The notes under the pieces are model-generated. The model saw nothing but the letters and a program-made list of their open reading frames with translations, did no database searches and was not told where the DNA came from. A stretch of DNA of 64,000 nt from Ifrita kowaldi. Taxonomy: Eukaryota > Chordata > Aves > Passeriformes > Cinclosomatidae. This document shows positions 35,186-47,262 of this stretch, piece by piece. The stretch spans positions 57,151 through 121,150 of the forward strand of contig VZRS01007540.1 of the NCBI GenBank assembly GCA_013398055.1, in the 5' to 3' direction. Made by a program: the position numbers and the translations under genes. Numbering within the stretch: the first letter of the stretch is position 1; the number at the start of each line of letters is the position of its first letter.

Positions 35186-36725
35186 CAGCAACAAGTAACA
35201 TTGCTATCTAACAATATTTATCTACTCTAATGCACCTTAAGGAATTTACACCGAGGGAAACTGTGATCAGTTCTCTTACAGAAATGCCAGCACAAATACT
35301 TAAAAGGCAATTTTAGGAAGCAGGTGAGACTGATTTTGAATCAGTACTCCATTTGTGATTGGAAGTACTCTGCATTTGCTTAGCGCAAAAAAAAATTTAA
35401 AAGACACTGAAATAAAGACATTTGAACTTCTGAATAAGCAGCCTTACCAGAAGACTTCCTCTAATTCTTTGTAACTTCAGCTCACCATTCATTTCTACGT
35501 ATCTCAAATCTTTGACTACTCACTGGTAATTCTGACTTGACTTCAGCACAATTTCCATCCTCACCACTGAGCAGAGGAGGTGTGATAAGCTGTCAGACCA
35601 CTTTGCCCTGCTCGTGGTGCTCATCACATCAGCACAGCAAGTGTGAACAGCAACCACAGAGCCCAGGGCTGAGGTTTTCCTGTACAACTGATCCTGGGAG
35701 ATGAGATAAAAACGCAGGTGTTTGTGACAGAGAGATGCGAAGCACAGGCTCCACTGGTACATCACCAACAATTGTCAGCAACCGACTCTTCTGGACCTTT
35801 GCCCTTCAGCAACACCAAAGGAAAACTGTTTTGATAGTCAGGCATTTTAAACAGGAAAGTACTTGTTTGGATAGTTTCCTTGCAAAAAAAACCCACAAAT
35901 CTTCATTGTGTTTTTTCAGATGTCCCACAGGGCGCTCCTAAGCTTGGGAAAGCTACCCATCAATATCCAAAAATCCACTGCAATACCTTTGCAGCCTAAT
36001 TGATTCAAGTCTCCTTTATAGTGACATTCCTAAAAAAATGTCCTGAGACAACAGTTAATGCACAGACACTCTGTGGCTACTGCCTGTTGAGCTGAGTGAT
36101 TTCTTTTCCTGTTCCCCTCTACTCCCCTGCCTGCCTCCATATTTATGTTGCTTTTTCAGCCTGAGTTTTTAAACCCAGCTCCACTTTTTGGCATTATGTT
36201 TACAGTAAATACAAAAGTAAAGATCAGTAGTTCACTCCCACTGCCATTACAAGAATTTAATTCCAATGTTTCCCTGTTTGGTTATATCTGGAGCAAAGGC
36301 AGCTGCCCAAATGGCTGGATTTGACAACTTCCATGCAGTGTTACATCACACACACTACAGCCTTCAATGGACCAATGGTGCTGCTCCAGGCTACAGCAAA
36401 TCCCCACTTTATTAACTTTAATATGTGCTCTTTCACTTGGTGTGCAAAGAAAATTCATATCCAAAAATGATCTGCAGTCAGAGGAAAGGTATTGCACAAG
36501 CTCATGACAAGTCTGTGCCTGTAGCACCATTTTAGACCCTCTGGAACACCCCCTGAACAGAGCTGGCAGGACAAGGCAGGGCAACCTGGAGCCTTCTGGG
36601 ATGGCAGCAGTGGCCTGGTGGGATATCCTGAGGCACCTAAAATGCTGCTAAACACACAGATTTAGACAACTGAGCCACACCCATCACAAAATACCCCGTT
36701 CCTGAGCCACCACCAGCCTTATTAC

Positions 36726-36943
36726 CTTGACCCGTTAACCTGGTTGGGGTTACACTCCATCTTGATGGTGACTCTGGCCGGGGGCTGTGACAACCAGTCC
36801 TGCTGGGGGACACGTGGGCTCATCTTTGAGGTCTGCCCATATTCGCTGGAGGAGGAGGCCGTCATCTCTGTCTTGGCGAGGTGGGGTGATCCGTAGGCAC
36901 ACTCGAACAGGGACTGGTCTTCGCTCACCACCGATAACGCTTC
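36726..36943 (-). CDS. ERG: ERG coding exon, 218 bp (N-terminal region)
   Basis: This is the first coding exon of ERG visible in the window. It begins after the acceptor TTTGCAG with GAA GCG TTA and reads EALSVVSEDQSLFE through to NQVNGS. It ends after two bases of an Arg codon, before the donor GTAAT. It is phase 0 at its start and phase 2 at its end. The 218 bp length equals the corresponding mammalian ERG exon as I know it. It encodes the acidic, Ser-rich N-terminal region used in transactivation (72 full codons, including TEMTASSSSEYGQ and PRVPQQDWLSQPPARV). There is no in-frame start at the 5' edge: the in-frame ATG just upstream lies in the intron, so the initiator methionine is in an upstream exon not found here. 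Confidence 0.97.
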
Positions 36944-38010
36944 CTGCAAACCAGAGAAGGGTCAGTGCAGCCACGCTTCAGGGCAGGCATCACAACGTTC
37001 CCCAAGGGCAAAGGGCTTGTCCATCCCACAGGTGGGTGATTGGTCTCGTTAGTTTTTAGGCACGACACTGTTGTTGGTGCAGGTGAGGACCCATGGGGAC
37101 AGATGTTGTCAGCACATGACAGGACAAGGGAACCTCTCCCTGGGGAGACCCTTCCCACAGCAGATGCACAAACACACGCTACCAAATGCTTGGGAACAGT
37201 GGCCAGCAGCTGGGAGGGAGGAGAGGGCAGGATGGGCAGCAGAGCTCAGGTCTGTGGAGTCTCAGTAGTGATGCAGAGGGTGAGATCTGCTGGATGTAGT
37301 AAAAATTGCTGCCCCTGCGAGGAGCAACCGAAAGCCAGGCCCTGCTGACCCACTGGGATCCCCCTTTCCTTCCTCAGGGACCCAGGCCAGGCCCCTTCTG
37401 GACCAGCAGTTGAGATATCTGGGCACAACCTCCAATCCAGGAGCATCATGCCCACCAGCCACCTCCCTCCCTCTCGTGGCAACTCTTCCTGGTGGGAATC
37501 CCACTCCAGAGCTGTGGGAAGGGCTTCCCACCCTCTTTGTGGCAGCACTGGGGTTATGGCCATCGAGGGCAGCAGGGCCCATCAGCTCCCTCAGTGGTGG
37601 GACAGCTGCCACCATATCTGTCTGGAGGCCAGACAGACACCAGAGGCAGGGACAGTCACCCTCTATCCCCACTGCCCAGCATTCCTGCCGGCACCAATTC
37701 CTTCCCTGTGCTAGCTGGGGTTGAGTCTTGTGAGTGAGGCAGTGCCTGGGCCAGGCTCGGGATGGTGCTGTGGGCACCACATCCATCAGAAAATGTGGGA
37801 AGAGCTGAAGCTCCTGAAGGGACACATCCCACCCAAGATGAGGCTCCTCAGCCATGAGAGCAGGTCTAGTCTCTAGTCTCCCACACTCCTGCTGTCCTCC
37901 AGCAGTGCACAGACTTGGGGGGCACCCTCCAAAAGCAGAATTCTGAGGAAATTCCCCCTCTCCAGGGGCCACTTAGGGTGGACAAGGTGTGTAAGGGTGC
38001 AAATTCAAGC

Positions 38011-38178
38011 ACTGGAAGGGGCTGCCCAGGGAGGTTTGGAGTGCCCATCCCTGGAGGTGTCCCAGGAAGGCCTGGAGGTGGCACTCAGTGCTCTGGGCTG
38101 GGGACAAGGTGGGCATCGGGCACAGCTTGGCCTCGATGGGCTGGGAGGGCTTTTCCAGCCTCAAGGATTCTGTGAAAG
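38011..38178 (+). mobile_element. CR1 LINE fragment (GGAAGGCCTGGAGGTGGC type)
   Basis: ACTGGAAGGGGCTGCCCAGG, CATCCCTGGAGGTGTCCCAG, the shared GGAAGGCCTGGAGGTGGCAC block and CTTTTCCAGCCTCAAGGATT at the 3' end identify it. It lies inside a GC-rich intron block. Confidence 0.92.
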
Positions 38179-38689
38179 GACAGGAACCCACTGTGTGACT
38201 CCATCCTGCCACCCTGGCCCTGTGGCACGGAATGGAGCAGGGGTGAGCCCAGCACCTCCTCCCTGCCATTGTGGGGACAATCCCCAGCTCTGGGTGGGCG
38301 AGGAGGCTCCACGTGAGCCCAGGGGCCGACAGCAGCCGAGGGGGAGGCCGGGCCAGCTGGCCATGGCTGCGAGTGTGGGGGCCAAGGATCAGGGAGTGGG
38401 GGGAATCCTGAGCCAGACTCGGGGCAGGGAGCTCCGGGAGGCAGCGTGTGTGGGCTGTGCTCCTGCCAGATCTGCTGCTGACGGCCAGAACCGCCTGGTC
38501 CTGTCAGCAGAGGAGAAGGGAGAGAGAAACGGGATGGGAGTTCCCCAGCTCTGGGAGGGTGGGTGGCTGTCTGCAGGCTCCCACCCTCCCTGGCTGCTAG
38601 AAGAGGGCTTTGCCGAGCTCTAGCAGTCACATGCTGCCCTAAAAATCAGTGTTTGTTCATTTTAAGGCCCACGGTGTGACTCTTGCAGA

Positions 38690-38763
38690 TGTTCTAGGCA
38701 GGGTAAGAGCTGGACTCCATCCTTGTGGGTTTCTTTCAACCCCAGGTTATTCTGCAATTCTAC
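38690..38763 (+). mobile_element. CR1 LINE 3'-end remnant
   Basis: AGAGCTGGACTCCATCCTTG, then TTTCTTTCAACCCCAGGTTA and TTCTGCAATTCT resemble a diverged, short CR1 3' end. Confidence 0.6.
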
Positions 38764-40530
38764 ATTTCTCCTTCTTTTTATCCACCTGGTTTGTGAGCCC
38801 TTGGGGGCACTCTGTTAATATTCACAACTGCAAAGGTGGGGACATCACTTCTGGCTTCTTACTGCTCATGAAAACTGAGATCACTCTTAAATCCCTGGGC
38901 TTGAGGAATGGGATCTCAGGCCCTCCAGGTGCCCTGAGACTCATGATTGAATCACCGAGTTCAGGCAGTGATCTGCACCTTTTTACTGCTGATTTTCAGA
39001 TGTCATTTGAGTGCAAAGATCACCACTAGGCTGCCCACAGTGACTCCCCAGTTACCATCCTTCTTTCTGTGTTCTGCATGCTCTCCCACCAACCTGCAAG
39101 CAGCTACCTCTGTCTCTTTGGTTCTGTGAGACAAAAAGGATGCCAGAATAACACCTCTCCTTTCTGCCATGCCTGTCATGCCAGAAACCTTTGCTCTTGG
39201 TGGTCTGAAGCTTTTCTGATCAGCTTTTTCTGGGAAAAGCTGCAGACCAAGGAGGTGTGGGGAGGAGATGGCCACTGGTCCCTTGCTCCCCAAAGATTCT
39301 TTCCCAGCTCTGCTGAGAGACAGCAGGGAACTTGATGTGCTTGGATAATAAAGTAGCAGGGATCACGTAACAACAACTAAAGGAGGAAAATGTTACACTG
39401 GAAGGAAAATAAAGAGTTCTTTCTCAGCAGTCCATGAGAGTTTTTCAGGGAAAAAAAACCCCAAAACTAAATATATTTATGCACAAACACAGCCTGGCCA
39501 GATGATCACAATACATCCCATGCCTGACACCACTGAACGCACAGTTCCCTATTTCCTGCCCCAATCCATGGGACGAAAAACATGTAACAAAATGTTAATT
39601 TTGGAAGAGTTAGCTCCAGTAAATACACCAAAGTGTGAGTTATACAGAAGAAAGTTGATACAGATTGCAAATAAAACATTATTTTACTTTGTAAGCCATT
39701 TACTAACGGACCTTTTCAAAACAGGCATCAAGCACCATAAAATGGATTTATTTCTCATCCTTCCCCCATACAAGTGAAACAAAGCACATTTTTCTGGTTC
39801 CTATTAAAGATGACTCCACCATAGGTTAATTTATGGATATTTAGGGTAAGTATAAATGTGAACAACAACAAGAAAAAAAGGGGTTTCTATTTATTGGCGC
39901 TACTAATGCCAACACTGCTTGTACTATGGGTGCCCACTACGTTGCCCAACAAGGGAAAGTACAAACATTTTAACTTCCTAAGGAGCACAGCAAATGCTGG
40001 AAACATGAACCCAATTACCTAGGGCTGTGCGAGTATCTACAACTATGGACGCAAAACAAGACAAACATAAATGAGCCCAAGAGACAGACTTAAACTTCAC
40101 GTTTTGGAGGAAAATTCATGGACAAAGCAAGCTCAGCCTGAGTTTAGCTCTGGTTTAACAGCACTCATCTGTGCTCCATCCTGCTGGTTATCAGTTAGTG
40201 CTCGCTGACAGGTCTGGGAAGGCTCTGGAGGAATAGCTGAGCTCCTGCCAGCTTTGTGTGCTGTGGGTCGGGCCCTTTGTGGAGGCTCATTAATGTGAGC
40301 TCCACAACAGAGTGTCAGAGAGCCTCTGACATTCACCCTCCCTGGTCCTGGCTGGCCTGTCTGGAAGGACAGCAGGACATGGGTCACCCCTCCCTGGGTG
40401 ACAAAAGCTGCACGGGCCATCGAAGCCTTCACCAAATGTTGAGGAATCAGCACAACTAAAGAAAATGGCCCAGGCTGGAATCAGCCTTATGTCCTGTTCA
40501 ACCTCTTCTTCCTCTCAGTGATCTTAAATC

Positions 40531-40965
40531 AGAGAATTCCACAATGGTTTGGGTTGGAAGGGACCTCAAAGCTCCTCCAGTGCCACCCCTGCCATGGCAG
40601 GGACACCTCCCACTGTCCCAGGCTGCTCCAAGCCCCAGTGTCCAACCTGGCCTTGGGCACTGCCAGGGATCCAGGGGCAGCCACAGCTGCTCTGGGCACC
40701 CTGTGCCAGGGCCTGCCCACCCTCCCAGGGAACAATTCCTGCCCAATATCCCATCCAGCCCTGCCCTTCTTCAGTTTAAGGCCTTTCCCCCTCGTCCTGT
40801 CCCTCCAGGCCTTGTCCCCAGTCCCTCTCCAGCTCTCCTGGAGCTGCTTCAGGCACTGGAAGGGGCTCTGAGCTCTCCCTGGAGCCTTCCCTTCTCCAGG
40901 TGAGCACCCCCAGCTCTCCCAGCCTGGCTCCAGAGCAGAGGGGCTCCAGCCCTGGGATCAACTTA
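40531..40965 (-). mobile_element. CR1 LINE fragment
   Basis: The plus strand starts AGAGAATTCCACAATGGTTT and includes all standard blocks. It extends to TGAGCACCCCCAGCTCTCCC and the GGGGCTCCAGCCCTGGGATC region, matching the 5' part of the copy at 49855 in reverse complement. Confidence 0.95.
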
Positions 40966-42544
40966 GGCCACTTAAAAGGTGAGGATTTTTGGCCCAGGCT
41001 TTTCTGAATCCACTGACCTTGCAAGACCCAGGGACGCTGAACAACCAGAACTCAACCAACCTGATACAACCTCCCGTGAAGCTCATCCTGGGGAAAAGCA
41101 AGGAAGTAACACCCAGGAATAGGAAGCACTTCTCAGCTATTCAGGAATGTCTGACAAGGGGCATCACTTGGTATCCCCAAACCGTGAGCTGTGAAAGGAA
41201 GGCTCCAACAGCAAACTGCTGTCCGGGAACAGCTGACAGAAAGCAGTGGGGGTTATTTCTTTCCTAAATACAGGCACTTAAAAATCTGGTTTGTGTTATA
41301 ATTGCAAATGCAAGCTCCTGGACCAAATCTCATCTAAAAATTGTCAGAACTCACCATCATGAAAAAACAGCGGCATGGTCTGGCCACATATAAATGTAAA
41401 CAAAGCTATTAATACTGACAATGTTTGGCAAGGTTTTATTACATATGGATGCCAGTTCTATTCCAAGTAAATGCTTTTCATTACTCATTTACATGTTAAT
41501 CTCTTTTTCTCATCCATATTAATGCTGTCTCTGGAGCAGTTTGGCAACATCAAGCCTAAGTGGGATAAAGCAATGTAAACATTAATAATTATTACAAAAT
41601 AGATGCATTACAGGCTTCTTTCAGTTTTGCAAAGGTTTGTACCTTTGTGACAATAATTTTAGCAGTGAATGGGGTCATATTCCTGGATTTCATGTGATAC
41701 AACATATTCTCATGGCATCTCAGAAATGAAGCCTTTAATTTCTACTAATTAATGTCTGGAGTAAAGGGATACGAAGAAAGGAACAAATGGAGCTTAAAGC
41801 AGAAGGTGGGAAGGGTCTTTCATGCAAGTCTGTGAAGCAGAGCTGTTGGTATCTGAGGTCAATACTGTACACAAATTTTCTTTATTTCATCTTCCTTTCT
41901 CCACATATTTCCTCTCATGACATCACAGCAAAAAAAGCCCCCCACAAAACCCAAACAAAGCCGTGTTCCTTCATTATATTCCTTTTATATTTTAATGGCT
42001 TGTACTATGCCAAACCTGGCTTCTCCCTTGGACTTTCTGTACTAATGATAAAAGAACAAAACGATTTCTCTATTTGGTTTTGACTTACACTTCACTGATA
42101 AGTTTAAAAAAAGAAAAAGAATAACAGACTGACAAATCTGTAGAACAATAGGTACAGCAACGCCTTTAAAGTAGGCATAAAGTCATTAGGACAAAGGTGT
42201 TTACTTAATCAAATGCAAGATTACTTGGCCTAGAAGCATGAAGTTACAGGAAATGTGATTGAAGTAGTTCCCATCATGAGAAGCACATGCAAGCTTCCCT
42301 CTCCTTTAAATGCAATGTCAGGAACTAAGGACAAAGACTTTTTTTCCCCCTAAAGTTTGGTCAAACTTAAGAAATGGCTACACAAGACAATAAGGTGTGT
42401 GGTTGTGCAGCAGAATTTGCCTGGGCTGAGGGATAGCGGGGAATAAACACAGCAGCAGGGTTTTAAAGTACTCTGGAAGCCACTCTAACCCAGGGGGTTG
42501 AATGGACAATGGTTTTAAACTGAGAACTGGTTTTGTTTTCATGA

Positions 42545-42707
42545 GCAATGGTTTTGAACTGAAGGAGGGCAAGTTTATATTATATTTTAGGAGGAAATCC
42601 TTGGCTGTGAGGGTGGGCAGGCCCTGGCACAGGGTGCCCAGAGCAGCTGTGGCTGCCCCTGGATCCCTGGCAGTGCCCAAGGCCAGGCTGGACATTGGGG
42701 CTTGGGC
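42545..42707 (+). mobile_element. CR1 LINE fragment truncated at both ends
   Basis: It starts in GCAATGGTTTTGAACTGAAG, passes through GTGGGCAGGCCCTGGCACAG and the GGATCCCTGGCAGTGCCCAA block, and stops at GACATTGGGGCTTGGGCA. The 3' end with the octamer tail is missing. Confidence 0.93.
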
Positions 42708-45700
42708 AAGAAGTGCACCCAAGGAGGAGGATGAAATGAGGGGACACAAACACAGCAACAACCCTTGTTGTACACTGAGATGCTACAGAAATAAAATGCA
42801 ATTTTTGCTTGTTCAGACAGCATTCCCATACTCCCAAAAGGACCTGTTACCCTTGGCTTGCAACAACACTGCAATAAAGAACTTTTAATTAACATTGCCA
42901 TATGCATTGCATTTATATAATCTATTTTCAACACCAGTTTTATAATATTTCTCCTCATCGATGTAAACACATTTTACTTCTTCTCTAATCTGATTTCATG
43001 ACAATACATAGATAAGCACAAGCTTTGACCTCCCCACAGCCACAATCCATTCAGACATGGGCTGTTTCTTATCACCTCTCAGATGTCTACAGTTGGTCAG
43101 AAAAACCTCTCTGTTCTAAAAAGAATTCTGACATACTGCAACTTATTTTCACTCTAAATTAGACCAAAAGCTGTTATACAAAAAACTTTCACCAAACTGT
43201 TTATTATGAGGATTAATTGTAACACACCAGCGTGTGTTTTGCAGATGTTAAAACTTTCTAATAAACAGTCACATTTGGAGAGGAGCTGCGTTTTCTGAGG
43301 GAAGATTGTTCTCATTAAGTCCATGCAATTAGCTCCTTAAGTGTTTCCATGCTTTAGTGCTCTGGGTATCCCTTGTATACCTGATAACGTTTGTTGTTGA
43401 AGCTTTGTAAATTGAATTACAGCCGTCACTGAAAGAAAGAACAAGTGAGAGTGGAGAGGGGAGCACAGCGCACAAGGTTTGACCAAATCACTCTCCTGGC
43501 TTGCTGCTCTTCTACCTATCCTCCCTCAGACTGCATCTCCTGATGCTCTAGGAAGCTGTCCATCTGGAGAGAAAACCTAATTTCAAACAGGCCAGGAATG
43601 GCATTTCCAGGCTGGAACGGAGAGCACAGGGAGGCTGGACACCAGAACTTCCCCGAGCAGCGGGAACTCTTCCAGTCTGAGACTCTGCTCACGTCTGCAA
43701 CAGGCACCTCTGCACGAGGAAACAAGCTGGGGTCGAACTGCTGAAAGAGCCTAAATCTGCAGCCCTGCTCCAAAGCCAAGCCTTTGAGCCTTGGATTCAT
43801 TGCATCCAGCAGCAACCGGGTGAAACAAAAGGCAAATGATTGATGTTTTAGCCTTGCTGTAGCTTATTAATCATGATGCTTGTACAAGTCTCTCCTGACC
43901 ATTTGCAGAGGAAGGATATTCAATACGGTGTGGGGAACATACTGGGAAAGGTTACTGCTTAAAATGCAGTCACCTGAGTCAGGAATTGCAACACACATCT
44001 GGAATATGTTTTCCTTCTAAATCTCCGAGTCTTGGATTCATTAGATCAGACAAAAACCCACATATTATATTCATGAGGAGAGTTCAGGAACAACAAAAAG
44101 CCTTGGCAAGTACAAGATAGGAAAGACAGATGTTGTCCTCACCTCCACCCATGAGACTCCGATTGCCAGCTCAGCCAACACCCTCCACCTACTTTCAGGG
44201 AGCACTTGGAGACTCCGTGTTAATCCAAACACAAGCCCGGTGCTGCCACTTATCAGCTCTCCTCACCTCTTGCTGGGAAAAATACAAGGATGTTTGGAGC
44301 CCCACTTGAAAAAAGGAATAATCAAGCATCCATCAAGTTGATGTTATGAAATTGCAGGCTGGATTCATTTCTGGGAAACGGCAGCAGATGTTTGAGGCCT
44401 GATCCTGCAGCCCTCTTTGCGTAACTCTGACTTCACCGGTAACGTGAACGGAGGCCTCATGGCTAAGCCCAAAGGTTTAATATTTTGTGTCTTAATGAAC
44501 AAACTCTGAAATACTATAAATTCAAATGCCGGCCCTGGTGCCTTATCACAGTTTCTAATAAACTGTCATTCCTGAAATGTCAGCAAACCATAAGGTAATA
44601 TTTGCAGCATGAACCATTCAACTCCATGTCTCCAGTGCTTCAGAAAATAAAAAAATTCACCATTCCCTTACTGCAGATGGTGAAACTTTGGTCAGAATTA
44701 CTAAAAATCAGTCTTACAAAACATATCTGCCTCATGCCAAGCTCGGTGCTGTGTCTGGGGCTACCCTGAATTTCACACACTAAAATTATCACATTGCTTG
44801 GAGTAACTTCCAGAGCAGGCACGAATGCCTGATTTGAAGAGCTGCCATTTCACAATCAATTATTTCATCTGCCATTTTTATCTGACAGCAAAGTGCAAGT
44901 GAACAGTTTAATACCAAACCAAGATTTAATAAAGGGAAGTAGGAAATTCTTTTATACATGTCCCAAAACTCCAGCCTGCACCTGTTTCAACCATCTCAAC
45001 ACCTGAGTGGGCCTCAAGCTGCTTGGAAGCAGCTCTCTGCCCATGCACAATCACCAAAGAACTGCACCAGGCTCCTGAGTGAAAGTGGATCTCAAAATTC
45101 TCCTCCTGCACGAGCAAAGTGCTGGAAAATTACTTAAATGCTGAGGCAACACCAGGTTTTATCAGCAACATCGTGAGCTGAACGAAGAGGGTGCAGGGTT
45201 GGAGTAGCACAATGATCAAAATACGTATTCCTGAATGATTATGTCAACCTTAAATCACCAGGGCTGGAAACAATACAAATATATCCTGCAGATTGTATAT
45301 TGTATACAATATATTGCTTTTTAAAAGAAACTGTAGCTTTGTATGCTTATTTTAGCACTTCCATCCATGGAAAGAGCTTGAGCAGTGAAGTTTGAATGAC
45401 TATTTTTTTCAGTCAATACAATAGACTTTTCTTCCTTTTCATCTTGAGAGTATTGTCAATTATGAACTTTGAAAGCTCAGAGTTTTTTGCTCCTTCATGC
45501 TTGGCTGTTGACTTCTAGGCCTTCAAAATGCCTAGAAAACTGGGAAAACTTGGATGTAGAACTCCTTAATTTCTCTCTCAGCCCAGGGCTAGCCTGTTGC
45601 TGCCACCTTGCTTTTCTACTACAGGACTGTATCGACCTGAAGGAGCAGCCAACCTTCTACTTTGTTAAAAAATACAAATGTCTAAGTGTTTTTTCAGCAA

Positions 45701-46227
45701 CCTTTCCAGCAAAAGCTTGTTTGGCAAAGCAGGTTGCAGGTTTGTAAAGTGGCCCAGAGCCCGACAGGAAGGGAACTCAGGCTGCACAAAACACCTGCTA
45801 GGAACGAACAGATCAAAATGATATTGGGAAAGAACCTTGGGAAAGAGTCTTGGGACCAAAACAGTGCCCAAAACAAGGCACTGATCCTAGACCATCAGTC
45901 TTAACCATTTTTTGCTCCCTCTTAAAATCCTTTGCATCTTGGGCAGCCCCAGCAGCTCAGCTGGGGTTTCATCAAGAGCTACTGTGTGTTAATCAGAGTT
46001 AGTCTCCTGTCCAGAATTAAAGGCTTTGCTTGTACACAGTAACTGCCCTCAATAAAGTTTGGGAACTTTATTGAGACAATTTTTAACATGATTTTTTTTA
46101 GCCTTACTCAAAAGATTTGTGCAGTGTTATGGTAACATTTGCAACTCTTTTCCCTAGCGTCTAAGGAAAACTACAAGATTATACATGACATTTATAATTT
46201 GTGCTACTACATTCAATATTTGTTCAC

Positions 46228-46246
46228 TGTGGTGGGTTGACCCACC
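46228..46246 (+). repeat. Short inverted repeat resembling an avian LTR terminus
   Basis: TGTGGTGGGTTGACCC matches how several avian endogenous-retrovirus LTRs begin, but the resemblance ends after these bases. The same bases form arms GGTGGGT and ACCCACC. There is no LTR body, so this may be chance or a tiny remnant. Confidence 0.25.
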
Positions 46247-47043
46247 ATAGATATATTTTCTATATAACTACATACTCTTATTTTATATACGTAATATATA
46301 AATATATACGTATTTGTATACACACACTCTTAAGTATATGAACACATGCACATTTTTAGAGAATCCCACCCTCAATCTCTGAGCAAAATTTTAAGTAAAA
46401 ATAACTCAGGTATTAAAATACCTTTCTTTAAAGCACAGCATGTACCAAGGACAAGCTCATCAGCACAGTGATTAGAAATATATGGGAAGGAATGAAGAGA
46501 CCTTTACAGCACTGAGGAAACCTGAAAAAATGCATCCAAACAAGTTTCCTTTCCAACGAAGCTTAGTTTTTTAGGAATGCCTGAGCACATGAGGGAAATA
46601 ACACTTGGATGGAGGCCACGAGCTGAGCTCCTCGGTGACCCATCACTTCCCTGCAGGGTCTGCGTGTGGCGTTTGTGCACGTGCACACACGAGGGTGAGC
46701 GTGGCTGTGTCACGAGGGGGTCACTCACCTTCCTGCTGGAAAGCCTGCACTTTCAGGGCAGTCTCAGCTCCAAATATTCCCTACCCCAAGGAAATCACAG
46801 GAAAACAAAAGGGTGTCTGCTGGCTGTGTGACCGAGTCCAACCAGCAGCACTCTGGCAAATCTCAGACGATCCCCTGTGTTCACCTTCATACATATTTAA
46901 AACTCTCACTTTGCTGTTTAGAGAGCACTGAGCACATTCAACTCTTAGGAATCTCCTTGCTTGAAACCTTTGGCAAATGCTGCTCAAGCCATTTTTATTT
47001 GTATGGATGTTTTTATTCACTTCCAAGTGTATTTTGTCTTCAT

Positions 47044-47262
47044 GCAATTGTTCCCTGGGAGGGTGGGCAGGCCCTGGCACAGGGTGCCCAGAGCAGCTGT
47101 GGCTGCCCCTGGATCCCTGGCAGTGCCCAAGGCCAGGTTGGACATTGGGGCTTGGAGCAGCCTGGGACAGTGGAAGGTGTCCCTGCCCATGGCAGGGGGT
47201 GGGAACAAGGTGATTTTTAAGGTTTCTTCCAACCCAAACCATTCCATGACTCTGTAATTCCA
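47044..47262 (+). mobile_element. CR1 LINE fragment
   Basis: 5'-truncated at CAATTGTTCCCTGGGAGGGT, with an intact 3' end (CTTCCAACCCAAACCATTCC, then ATGACTCTGTAATTCC). Confidence 0.95.

Larger units (their letters stand above)
24742..36725 (-). other. ERG intron between the 218-bp and 152-bp exons (about 12.0 kb)
   Basis: This intron is bounded by a GT donor (36725-36724) and an AG acceptor (24743-24742). Recognised content is five CR1 fragments (25788-26115, 28597-29055, 31640-31932, 34530-34761, 34956-35185), a 20-base T run at 34359-34378 and a single N at 34387. The rest (including 24742-25787, 26116-28596, 29056-31639, 31933-34529 and 35186-36725) is AT-rich single-copy intron. I see no coding exon or RNA gene in it. 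Confidence 0.85.

Noticed and set aside
37262..37972. 236-codon open frame on the minus strand as a possible gene
   Set aside because: There is no recognisable domain, the composition is driven by GC richness, long frames overlap it on the other strand, and it lies in an intron without splice or promoter support. It is kept only as part of a finding on the GC-rich block.
43516..43815. 99-codon open frame on the minus strand as a possible ERG 5' exon
   Set aside because: There is no match to known ERG N-termini and no phase-0 donor to join the 218-bp exon.
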